Positions 50,954 to 58,521 of a stretch of 64,000 nt of DNA are shown one piece after another. Numbering within the stretch: position 1 is the first letter of the stretch; each line of letters opens with the position of its first letter. The stretch lies in NCBI GenBank assembly GCA_943369295.1, contig CALRMU020000002.1, forward strand, positions 558,001-622,000, in the 5' to 3' direction. This stretch comes from JAKRSE01 sp943369295 (GTDB lineage: Bacteria > Armatimonadota > Fimbriimonadia > Fimbriimonadales > Fimbriimonadaceae). Below the pieces are notes generated by a model. That model worked only from the letters and a program-made list of their open reading frames with translations. It was not told the origin of the DNA and ran no database searches. The translations under genes were made by a program, and so were the position numbers.

Positions 50954-52740
50954 ACCACTTCACCCGTCTGGACTCTCCAAAGAGCGGCATAGAGCCCCCG
51001 ACCATGCACCAGTTCATCGTGAGTGCCAGATTCAATCACCTTGCCGGCCTCCAGCACCCAGATCTTATTGGCATCTCGGACCGTTGAAAGGCGGTGGGCG
51101 ATGACCAGGGAAGTTCGGTTTTTGGTGACCTTGGCTAAAGACCTTTGAATGGCAGCTTCGGTCTCGTTGTCGACGGCTGAAGTGGCTTCATCGAGAACCA
51201 GAATGGCGGGGTCGCGGAGAATGGCGCGCGCTAGAGACAGCCTCTGCCTCTGGCCACCAGAGAGCTTCTGGCCTCTTTCCCCTACGACTGTGTCGTAGCC
51301 GTTAGGGAGCTGGAGGATGAACTCATGAGCCTCGGCAGACTTTGCCGCTTCCTCGATATCGGCTTGTGAAGCACTGCTTCTTCCGTAGGCGATGTTGTCG
51401 CGGACTGTGCCGTGAAAAAGAAAGACATCTTGGCTCACGTAGCCCATGGCGCCGCGCAGGGAAGTGTAGGAAAGTGACTTGACGTCGTGTCCATCGAGCA
51501 GCACCTGTCCACTTCTGGCATCGTGGAACCTGAGCAGGAGCCGAATGACGGTGGATTTACCTGCGCCAGTCGCCCCGATAATCGCATGGGTTTCTCCGGC
51601 CGGAACCTTGATGTCGATTCCATTAAGAATGTCACCGCCATCGGCGTAGCCAAAAGTGACCCCTTTGAATTCGACCTCGCCCTTGACAGGAGTCGGCAGA
51701 TCAGAAACTCCAGGCTGCATGGTGGGCTGAACATCTCGGAGCTTGAAGATTCGAGAAGTGGAGGCCATTGCCCTCTGGTACTGGTCAAGAGTTTCGCCCA
51801 AACCAGTGAGAGGCCAGAGCAGTCTTTGAGTCATAAACACCAAGACTGAGTAGATTCCGACCTCGATTTTCTGGTTAAGAACAAGCCAGCCTCCGACCAC
51901 AAGAGTACAGGTGAAGCCAGTAAGAATTGCCATGCGGATAATGGGCACAAAAGCTGCCGAGTATCGGATGGCTTCTCGGTTTGCCTCTTTGTAATCGTTC
52001 GAGACCTTTGCGACTCTTTCTGACTCTTTGGCCTCAGATGTAAAGGCCTTAATTGTGGTGATTCCGCCCAGGTTTGTGTTAAGCGTCGAACTCAGTTCCG
52101 CGACTGCCTCGCGAACCTTAAGGTACTTGGGAGCAAGTATTCGCTGATACTGAATTGATCCAAAAATGATGACAGGGATCGGCAGAAAGGCGAGCAGAGT
52201 CAGTAGGGGTGAGCTCAAGAAGAAGACAGCTCCTACCAGCACGATATTCCAAAAGAGTGTAATGATCGAAGATGCCCCTCCATCAAGAAATCGCTCTAAT
52301 TGGTTGATGTCATCGTTTAAGACACTCAGCAGGCCACCGCTTGAAGTATCTTCAAACCAGGCGACTTCGAGGTGCTGAACATGATCGTAAAGTTCAGTGC
52401 GAATGCTGTGCTGCAGAGTTTGGGAGAGACCTCGCCAGGTAAGGGCTGAAAGGTAGCCAAAAAGACTTTCGAAAAACCAGACGAAGGCATTGGCAATGGC
52501 CAAAATGACGAGCTGCTGCCAGCGGTCTGAGACTCCTAGAGTCGTCGCAACAATCGAATCCTGACCCCTCACGATCACATCGATTACGGCGCCGATCAAG
52601 ACCTCCGGCACCACATCCATGATCTTGCCCAAGGTCGTGTAGGTGGTGGCCAAAACAACCTTGCCCCTGTGGGGGCCGGCATAGTGCCAAAGGCGCTGAA
52701 GGCCTGTTTTGCCCTTGGGGAGAGCCTCAGTGACTGACAT
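50950..52740 (-). CDS. ABC exporter, fused membrane and ATPase domains
   Basis: 596 residues, a half-transporter that must dimerise. Six transmembrane helices (residues about 30-330), then an ATPase with Walker A GATGAGKST, Q-loop VSQDVFLFHGTV, signature LSGGQRQRLSLARAI, Walker B ILVLDEATSAVD and the H-loop AHRLSTV. Of the MsbA/LmrA type that exports lipids, drugs or peptides. No dedicated substrate gene adjoins, so the cargo is unknown. Confidence 0.95.
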   Translation of the reverse strand: MSVTEALPKGKTGLQRLWHYAGPHRGKVVLATTYTTLGKIMDVVPEVLIGAVIDVIVRGQDSIVATTLGVSDRWQQLVILAIANAFVWFFESLFGYLSALTWRGLSQTLQHSIRTELYDHVQHLEVAWFEDTSSGGLLSVLNDDINQLERFLDGGASSIITLFWNIVLVGAVFFLSSPLLTLLAFLPIPVIIFGSIQYQRILAPKYLKVREAVAELSSTLNTNLGGITTIKAFTSEAKESERVAKVSNDYKEANREAIRYSAAFVPIIRMAILTGFTCTLVVGGWLVLNQKIEVGIYSVLVFMTQRLLWPLTGLGETLDQYQRAMASTSRIFKLRDVQPTMQPGVSDLPTPVKGEVEFKGVTFGYADGGDILNGIDIKVPAGETHAIIGATGAGKSTVIRLLLRFHDARSGQVLLDGHDVKSLSYTSLRGAMGYVSQDVFLFHGTVRDNIAYGRSSASQADIEEAAKSAEAHEFILQLPNGYDTVVGERGQKLSGGQRQRLSLARAILRDPAILVLDEATSAVDNETEAAIQRSLAKVTKNRTSLVIAHRLSTVRDANKIWVLEAGKVIESGTHDELVHGRGLYAALWRVQTGEVV

Positions 52741-52888
52741 CAGGTTAATCCTGACACGAAAATCAGGCTTGGTCGAAGGTCAGAAGTGAAAGATGACCGA
52801 AGGGACCTGGTGCAGGGAACAGACTAAGCAGGCCCTCGGGACGTTGAGGGATTCATTCAAGACAAGGGCAAAAGCTGTTCAAATCTGA

Positions 52889-53242
52889 CTATTTGAATTC
52901 ATGGGTGACCTTAATCTCTCCCGCAATATGCCTGTTGAATTCCTCCAGGTCCTCAGCAGGAATCCAATACTCCAGATGAGCATCTGAGCCAGCTCTCTGC
53001 ACTTCGTAGCGGTTGAGAAATTCCGTCTCAACCTCAAACTCTGTCACATATCCCACAAACCCCGAACTCGCATCTCTCAGATTCCAAGTGGAAGCAATCT
53101 GTATGGCGTAAACTTCACTAAGAACGGGATAGAAGATGGGCTGCATGGCCAGTCTGGGTGGAAACTTGCCAAGTTCTTTAATCAGGTCAAGCTCTGCCTG
53201 GCCGACGGGACGATAGAGAGTCGTAAGTTCTGAAAGCGACAT
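52889..53242 (-). CDS. Small conserved protein annotated elsewhere as ADP-ribosylation/crystallin J1-like
   Basis: 117 residues, no signal. LYRPVGQAELDLI, FPPRLAMQPIFYPVLSEVYA and WIPAEDLEEFNRHIAGEI match what I remember of a small soluble family often labelled ADP-ribosylation/crystallin J1, despite no known function. No ribosome site is visible. Last gene of the minus-strand train that begins with the radical SAM gene, but the 16-base gap and its different nature leave its membership open. Confidence 0.65.
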   Translation of the reverse strand: MSLSELTTLYRPVGQAELDLIKELGKFPPRLAMQPIFYPVLSEVYAIQIASTWNLRDASSGFVGYVTEFEVETEFLNRYEVQRAGSDAHLEYWIPAEDLEEFNRHIAGEIKVTHEFK

Positions 53243-53258
53243 GATTTTGTGAGTTGAC

Positions 53259-53561
53259 TTATCGGTGAAGCCAAGAAAGCCAGGCCGGTGTCTGTCCGGG
53301 CGAGAATTCTAGAAACAGCCAGATAGCTAAGATTATGATCCAGAAGCCGGCTGCAAAAAGAGGATACTTAAGAGCACATTTCGTATTCTTCTTGCCTTGA
53401 AGGTAAGCCCAGATGAATAGGCTGGAAGAAAGAAAGGCTGCGACTGGCAAAGCAAACCTCCCTAGCAGCAGGCAGGGGGTGGCCACTTTGCACCATGCAA
53501 AAGCCAAGCGGCCAAGCTTTTCTGATAGCTGCTCATCATTGTTGGAAGTCTCTGGTTTCAT
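53259..53561 (-). CDS. Small membrane protein, unknown function
   Basis: 100 residues with two or three hydrophobic segments (CLLLGRFALPVAAFLSSSLFIWAYL; YPLFAAGFWIIILAIWLFL). No zinc ribbon, unlike its neighbours. It follows the zinc-ribbon gene by 15 bases. Confidence 0.6.
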   Translation of the reverse strand: MKPETSNNDEQLSEKLGRLAFAWCKVATPCLLLGRFALPVAAFLSSSLFIWAYLQGKKNTKCALKYPLFAAGFWIIILAIWLFLEFSPGQTPAWLSWLHR

Positions 53562-53576
53562 CTTGCCAAATCCGGA

Positions 53577-53909
53577 CTACTTTCTGAGGACGAAGAGTGC
53601 CAGAAATAGATAAATGAGCCCGGCGATCGGTCCAAGGAGAAGGAGCAGGATTCCGACCGGGGCCAGGACCATTAAAGTTTCGGATGAGAGGCCGATGAGG
53701 CATGACCCAAACCCGATGACTGGCATACCGACCAGCAGCATGAGTGTGGTGACGACCTTTCTTCTCTTCGAGCAGTTGCTGCACCATCCATCACCTTCAA
53801 GAGGCATGCGGCACTTGGGGCAGGGTTCACCACGGGCAAAAGGTTCGTTTGAGTTGGTGGGTGTTGGCGGCAGACTCAAGGGTGTGTCCTGTGACCATAA
53901 AGATAGCAC
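53577..53909 (-). CDS. Zinc-ribbon membrane protein, paralog 5
   Basis: 110 residues from a GTG at 53909. One zinc ribbon, CPKC-x9-CSNC, followed by KRRK and two membrane segments, the first with GMPVIGFGSC. The same order (ribbon, basic residues, helix with (P)xxGxxxC) is found in the other four paralogs of the cluster. Probable role in a membrane complex; no enzyme motif. Confidence 0.7.
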   Translation of the reverse strand: MLSLWSQDTPLSLPPTPTNSNEPFARGEPCPKCRMPLEGDGWCSNCSKRRKVVTTLMLLVGMPVIGFGSCLIGLSSETLMVLAPVGILLLLLGPIAGLIYLFLALFVLRK

Positions 53910-53914
53910 GAACC

Positions 53915-54034
53915 CTAGGGCTCTTCAATCTTTCTCCGCACCGCCTTTGCGAAAAGCAGAGTGCTGGCGATGGCGGTTCCACAGAGCAGAACCAACCCAA
54001 GAGGAATCAGCATCACTGCGGCACCCCGCAGCAT
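53915..54034 (-). CDS. Possible 39-residue single-span membrane peptide
   Basis: ATG at 54034 opens a 39-residue frame, mostly one hydrophobic helix (MLIPLGLVLLCGTAIASTLLFA) shown here in two parts, ending in RRKIEEP. It sits between two genes of the same train, where no other frame codes. No clear ribosome site, so this is uncertain. Confidence 0.35.
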   Translation of the reverse strand: MLRGAAVMLIPLGLVLLCGTAIASTLLFAKAVRRKIEEP

Positions 54035-54062
54035 CGGCTGGTGACTAGTCCCCGGACGATGC

Positions 54063-54683
54063 TCATAGTCTGAAAGGAAGATCCTTGAATTTTGGCAGCT
54101 GACGATCAAGCCATCTTGCGTAGGTTAAGTAAGGGAGGAAGGAACCGATGATGACTATCATGCCCTCAATAATTCCGAATACGTTTACGGTGAAGATGAA
54201 GGCAAATGATCCAAAGAAAACTGCAGGAAACCAAGCCAGCCCAATGGCATCTGATCTGATTCTCTTGCGGCGAGTACAAAGAGGACACTCTCCGTTTCTG
54301 AGAGATGAACCACAGTTTTGGCAGCGAAGAGATCTCGAATAAGCAGACTTCTCTGTTTCTAGTTTCAGTGGTGGCATTTTTGTGACTGTCAGTTTGTAAA
54401 CAGTCGCACAGCCCAGCCCCAAAAGCGCCAATCCCACCCCCATGGCAATCACGAGCGCTGCATTCTCCATCCCCACGATATCTGACAGCAAGGTTCCTGC
54501 TGCGGCAGCCAGCAAGCCTGATCCAAGTCCAACTCCAATGAGGTGAAGTGGAACTCGACTGATGGGTTCGTTAAAGCAGTGAATGCAGAATACTTCCCCC
54601 TCCGGCAGCTCATGCCCCTTAGTGCACATGAGCCCCATTTCAGCTTCTTTTTGCCTTGAAATCATTTGAGGGAGATCTTTCAT
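54063..54683 (-). CDS. Zinc-ribbon membrane protein, paralog 4
   Basis: 206 residues. N-terminal ribbon C20-x3-H24-x8-C33-x2-C36, two membrane segments (LIGVGLGSGLLAAAAGTL; ALVIAMGVGLALLGLGCATVY), a second ribbon CQNC-x8-CPLC with RRKR after it, then two more membrane segments. The layout is the same as in the next two upstream genes, so these are tandem duplicates. Start overlaps the upstream stop (ATGA). Confidence 0.75.
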   Translation of the reverse strand: MKDLPQMISRQKEAEMGLMCTKGHELPEGEVFCIHCFNEPISRVPLHLIGVGLGSGLLAAAAGTLLSDIVGMENAALVIAMGVGLALLGLGCATVYKLTVTKMPPLKLETEKSAYSRSLRCQNCGSSLRNGECPLCTRRKRIRSDAIGLAWFPAVFFGSFAFIFTVNVFGIIEGMIVIIGSFLPYLTYARWLDRQLPKFKDLPFRL

Positions 54684-55318
54684 TTCTGAGGGAGGGTTGC
54701 CCTATATCTTGCCACGGCCGCGATGACAGGCGGCAGGGCGAGAATGACAATAACCAAAGCGGCCAATGGAGATTCACTACCGATGAGGAACAGAGTAAAG
54801 CAGCTGGTCACCCCGAATATTGGCAGCAGGACGATGAGCAGCTGAATGAGGGGAACTGTGCGTTTACGAGAACAGCCTTCACACCACCCCTCCTTATTAA
54901 GGCGATCTCCACAGACAGCGCAGTCCATAGCTCGGCGGTACGCCGCTCTGGCTCGTGGTCTAGAAGATGGAACTTCTCTCTTCCTGAACTTGTGTTCAAC
55001 GATTGCCATCACAAGCCCCCAAGAAAAAACGCACTGAGGGAAAAAGATGAAAATGTATATGCTTCCAGAACCTAGCTTGCCCATAGATTTATCGAACCCA
55101 ATATAGAAGATGGATAAAACCGCTGCCGCTAACCCATAAAGAACATACGAGAGTGGTGATGTCAGCCACCCTCCTTTGGAGCATTCTGGGCACCTGCCAT
55201 CCTTGGGCAGCATTCCGTGGCCGCGCTTGCAGTAGCGAATAGTGTCGAAGGATATTTCTATTGGCTCTTTAGTATTGGGTTTGTAGGGAGGCTTCTTGTC
55301 TTCTGACTCTAAACTCAT
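54680..55318 (-). CDS. Zinc-ribbon membrane protein, paralog 3
   Basis: 212 residues from the ATG at 55318, preceded by AAGAAG; the frame upstream is covered by the previous gene. Ribbon 1 is C30-x3-H34-x8-C43-x2-C46 (CKRGHG..CPEC), then two membrane segments, ribbon 2 CAVC-x9-CEGC followed by RKR, then two membrane segments, the first with LLPIFGVTSC. Closely resembles paralog 2. Confidence 0.78.
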   Translation of the reverse strand: MSLESEDKKPPYKPNTKEPIEISFDTIRYCKRGHGMLPKDGRCPECSKGGWLTSPLSYVLYGLAAAVLSIFYIGFDKSMGKLGSGSIYIFIFFPQCVFSWGLVMAIVEHKFRKREVPSSRPRARAAYRRAMDCAVCGDRLNKEGWCEGCSRKRTVPLIQLLIVLLPIFGVTSCFTLFLIGSESPLAALVIVILALPPVIAAVARYRATLPQK

Positions 55319-55328
55319 CTCTTCTTCG

Positions 55329-55940
55329 TTAGTTCTTCTTGGGCAGGCAGTCGTTGTATTGGATGACCGCAAAGATGATGGGCGGCAGTAAGATGGCTAT
55401 TGGCAGGACATAGAGAAAAGGAGAAAGGCTGTTAAGAATATAAAAGGTGAAGCAGGCACTCATCCCTAACGCAGGCAGAAGCAGAAGAACAAGGATCGTC
55501 AACGCTCTACTCCGTTGCTTTGAGCAGGTTCGGCACCAGTTCTTTTCGTCTAGTTGGTCTCCGCAGATGCTGCAAGGGAGCCTGCGTTTATATGGACCCT
55601 GATCCGCTTGCTCAGCAGGCTTTTCTTTGCGCCAATTCAACTCATACTGAACAGCCGCGGTGATGATTCCCCAGGCAAACATCGAAAGGCTCAGGAAAAA
55701 TGGGTAGATAAAATCATATCGTCCTACTAGCAGCCCAGACGAGTTTGAAATCAGAAAGCTTAAGATAGCAGCAGCTGTGCCATAGGCGAAATGCAGCAAA
55801 GGAGAGTGCATCCAGCTTCGTTTCCGGCAGATGGGGCAGGTTCCCTCAGGTGTCAGTTCCCCATGCCCTCTATGGCAGCGCCGAACTGGGGCCAACCGAT
55901 CCTGGCTTTCCAGTTCTTCTATCCTAAATTCCTCTTTCAC
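55329..55940 (-). CDS. Zinc-ribbon membrane protein, paralog 2
   Basis: 203 residues from a GTG at 55940 that overlaps the upstream stop as GTGA and is preceded by GGGGGA; a longer frame from a TTG at 55994 is less likely. Ribbon 1 is C22-x3-H26-x8-C35-x2-C38 (CHRGHG..CPIC), ribbon 2 CSIC-x9-CRTC followed by KQR, and four membrane segments, the third with LLPALGMSAC. Obvious tandem duplicate of paralog 3. Confidence 0.78.
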   Translation of the reverse strand: MKEEFRIEELESQDRLAPVRRCHRGHGELTPEGTCPICRKRSWMHSPLLHFAYGTAAAILSFLISNSSGLLVGRYDFIYPFFLSLSMFAWGIITAAVQYELNWRKEKPAEQADQGPYKRRLPCSICGDQLDEKNWCRTCSKQRSRALTILVLLLLPALGMSACFTFYILNSLSPFLYVLPIAILLPPIIFAVIQYNDCLPKKN

Positions 55941-56206
55941 CTTTTCCCCCAAGTGATCATCAAGGCGACGCCTATCAGCGGACTCACACCGCAAAGCAGA
56001 ATCATAAACAGATTTCTCATGTCACCCACCAATGAACCCATAGGGAAGATGCAGGCCCCAACCCCGAAGAAGGGAAGAACAATAAAGACGCCGAAGAGCA
56101 GCCATACTCGTCTTCGAAACGAGCAGGATATGCAGGTATTGTCACCTGCTAGTTCTCTGCCGCAGGTTCTGCAGTTTTGTTCGTCTCTAGCTTCGGGTTC
56201 CGCCAT
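55937..56206 (-). CDS. Zinc-ribbon membrane protein, paralog 1 (short form)
   Basis: 89 residues from the ATG at 56206, inside the end of the Lgt-like gene (58-base overlap). One ribbon, CRTC-x9-CISC, then FRRR and two membrane segments, the first with VLPFFGVGAC. It equals the C-terminal half of paralogs 2 and 3. Its stop overlaps the next start. Confidence 0.7.
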   Translation of the reverse strand: MAEPEARDEQNCRTCGRELAGDNTCISCSFRRRVWLLFGVFIVLPFFGVGACIFPMGSLVGDMRNLFMILLCGVSPLIGVALMITWGKR

Positions 56207-56868
56207 AAAAACACCAGCTTGTAGATGCAGAAAACTCCGACAGCCGCACAGATCGCCGGCACGAGCCAAGGAGTTCTGCTCGATGATTCTCTTAAAGGTT
56301 CTATGATGATGCGGCTGACGCACCAAAGCAGAACAGCCCAATAGAAGAGGCCTTCTTTATCTTTTAACAGCCATAGAATGATGAAGGTTGCCAGGGCCGC
56401 AAAGGAAAGATAAAACTGCGTTGGGTGGCGCATGGCATCATGCTGAAAAACAGCCCAAGGAAGATCGCTTGGCTTGCCGTGACAGCACCCATGAAACCAA
56501 CAGCCGATACGACCCAGCGTCTCGCCAGCCGGCAAAGCCAAAGCCCACAAAGGGCCAGTGGACTGCTTTATTCCCAGGCGTCGCTTGGCCACTTCGACAC
56601 CGACCCAGCCGCCTAGAACGCCTCCAACAATTGTTCGTCCTGCCGCAAAAGTGCCAGCCTCAGGCCCCGGAAAGATGAGTGAATATGCGACCTGAGCCAG
56701 GGTGGCAAAAACTACACCAACTAGCACCCCGACCAAAGCGACTTCTGTCGTCATGGATCTGTTCATGCCTCGGCGCTTGGCTTCGTAGAGGTAAACGCCG
56801 AAGCCCACAGCATAGGCGGCAAAGTTGAAGCCAAACCCGATCAAGGTGTTTGTGGAAATCTGATTCAT
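56149..56868 (-). CDS. Divergent Lgt-like membrane enzyme (prolipoprotein diacylglyceryl transferase family)
   Basis: 239 residues with about seven membrane segments. The Lgt signature region is altered to AGETLGRIGCWFHGCCHG, followed by DAMRHPTQFYLSFAAL where Lgt has its conserved HP.QLYE. True Lgt moves diacylglycerol from phosphatidylglycerol to lipoprotein cysteines. The GC..GCC..G form marks a side branch that I believe is often next to radical SAM genes, so a glycerolipid substrate other than lipoproteins is possible. Start overlaps the radical SAM stop (ATGA). Confidence 0.75.
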   Translation of the reverse strand: MNQISTNTLIGFGFNFAAYAVGFGVYLYEAKRRGMNRSMTTEVALVGVLVGVVFATLAQVAYSLIFPGPEAGTFAAGRTIVGGVLGGWVGVEVAKRRLGIKQSTGPLWALALPAGETLGRIGCWFHGCCHGKPSDLPWAVFQHDAMRHPTQFYLSFAALATFIILWLLKDKEGLFYWAVLLWCVSRIIIEPLRESSSRTPWLVPAICAAVGVFCIYKLVFLWRNPKLETNKTAEPAAEN

Positions 56869-58412
56869 CTCATTGGCAGGGTGGAAATTCTTTCAGGAAA
56901 GTCCTGCGCATCTTCAAACATCCATCTCCAGCAGAATGAATGGCGTCTTGGGTCCTCTTCAAATGTCCCCACATGCACGCAGCACTGCCGAATTCTTGCT
57001 TCATGAAAAGTGTGAGCATCCATAAACATCTTAACCGTGACTCTAAAGGTGTTTGTCGCCAAAGATTCAAGGTCTGGCTTTTTAGAACCTGGCCATAAAC
57101 TCGTAAACAAGTCACGCACTCCAGGAACACAGTCACACATCTTCATCAAATCCCAGGCAATCTGCAAAGAGGATGTTTTCTGCTGCTCGCTAAAAACGCG
57201 CTGAAGCACGCCTTCTTTTATCATGCTCTTTAGGCTTTCGCCCACGTTCTCAAAACTAATCGTGTTGCTGGCGAGATGAATCCATTCTTTCATTCTCTCT
57301 CGCCCGACAATTTCCATCAGAGACCGCCACTGACCCTTGTTGTCTTTTATAAAATAGCCAATATCGCAGCAGTCTCTGTGGCTGCAAGGAAGAGGAATAA
57401 AGTCATCGGCCAGGCCGAGCCGCTTCAAAACTCCAGTCGGAGTCACGCGGTCCATTCCATCAATGCCGCTGTTTCTTCCCGACCCAAACACAGGCTGAAA
57501 GGCGATTCCTGAGCAGTAGGGTGTCTCCCTTCCCAGGTCAAAGACAGTCTTAACCTCGTCGTCATTCACCCCTTTCTTAATGGTCATGACCAAGGTTGTA
57601 AAAATCTTGGCCTCATTCAGTCGCTTTAGAACCAAAGCTTTTTCAGCATTGAGTTCCTCGCCACGAAGAGCCAAATGTGTCGATTCTTTCAACCCGTCAA
57701 ACTGAAGATAGATTTCAACCTTGTCTCTGTGCTGACTCAAAAAGGCCAAGAACCTGTCGTCTTTTGCAATCCGCCTTCCGTTGGTATTGAGCATGATGCG
57801 GGTGACGGGACGCCGGCAAAGCTCACGAATCAGCTCCTCGATATCCCTCCGCAGAGTCGGCTCGCCGCCAGAGAGCATAATCACACTCTGCCGGCCCTGC
57901 TCCCTCTCGATCATCACATCGACTGTGTGGAGCAGTTCTTTCAGAGTCGGCCTCTCTACGGCTTGAGCACCAGGATCCAGAGCCGAGGCGTAGCAGGTGG
58001 GGCAGCGGTAGTTGCAGTTTTCAGTCAGGTTCAACAGCAGAATGCAGGAATGCTGTCCGTGGCTGGCGGGCAGACCATTTCGATACCCATCCGGGAAGCC
58101 GGCAAAGTTGTCGGTTCGGTCCGGAATCATTTCAAGGGTGGGAGTCTGCCACCCGTGTCTGGCCCGCCAAAGGCTGGCGTCTTCTTCATAAAGGCTCTCG
58201 CTCGGCCCATGGGTGGGGCACCAGCGCCTCATCCAAATCGACCCGCTGTGGCTCACCAGCATCCCGTCAATAAAGGTTCCGGCTTGGTCAGATCTCAGTC
58301 CGCTCTTGGCACATTCGGGGCAGACTGTCCGCGTGTATTCCTCAATCGTGTAGGGGCGGGCTGGCAGTCCGGGCATGGGTCTGACTCTATGATAGCTGGC
58401 TTTCAGAGTCAT
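56865..58412 (-). CDS. Radical SAM enzyme resembling tetraether-lipid synthase (Tes / MJ0619) family
   Basis: 515 residues. The radical SAM cluster is C133-x3-C137-x2-C140 (CNYRCPTC), preceded by ILLLNLTEN and followed by the SAM-binding LSGGEPTLR. An N-terminal CPEC (31-34) with CPTHG (65-69) could bind a metal as a rubredoxin- or ribbon-like site, and PCSHRDCC (342-349) plus later Cys pairs could hold extra Fe-S clusters. LNTNG, YLQFDGL, the GVNDDE loop and FQPVFGSGR match what I recall of MJ0619-type enzymes that join lipid chain ends. It heads a coupled gene train with an Lgt-like enzyme. Substrate here is inference. Confidence 0.8.
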   Translation of the reverse strand: MTLKASYHRVRPMPGLPARPYTIEEYTRTVCPECAKSGLRSDQAGTFIDGMLVSHSGSIWMRRWCPTHGPSESLYEEDASLWRARHGWQTPTLEMIPDRTDNFAGFPDGYRNGLPASHGQHSCILLLNLTENCNYRCPTCYASALDPGAQAVERPTLKELLHTVDVMIEREQGRQSVIMLSGGEPTLRRDIEELIRELCRRPVTRIMLNTNGRRIAKDDRFLAFLSQHRDKVEIYLQFDGLKESTHLALRGEELNAEKALVLKRLNEAKIFTTLVMTIKKGVNDDEVKTVFDLGRETPYCSGIAFQPVFGSGRNSGIDGMDRVTPTGVLKRLGLADDFIPLPCSHRDCCDIGYFIKDNKGQWRSLMEIVGRERMKEWIHLASNTISFENVGESLKSMIKEGVLQRVFSEQQKTSSLQIAWDLMKMCDCVPGVRDLFTSLWPGSKKPDLESLATNTFRVTVKMFMDAHTFHEARIRQCCVHVGTFEEDPRRHSFCWRWMFEDAQDFPERISTLPMR

Positions 58413-58521
58413 TCACGCCTTAAGAAAGTTAGATTCCCTGCAGCAAAGCAGAGCAGTGGCGGCCGATAACTAACGTAAAATGGAACTTGCCAGGTTCAAA
58501 CTCGGCCAAATGGGGTGTGGC

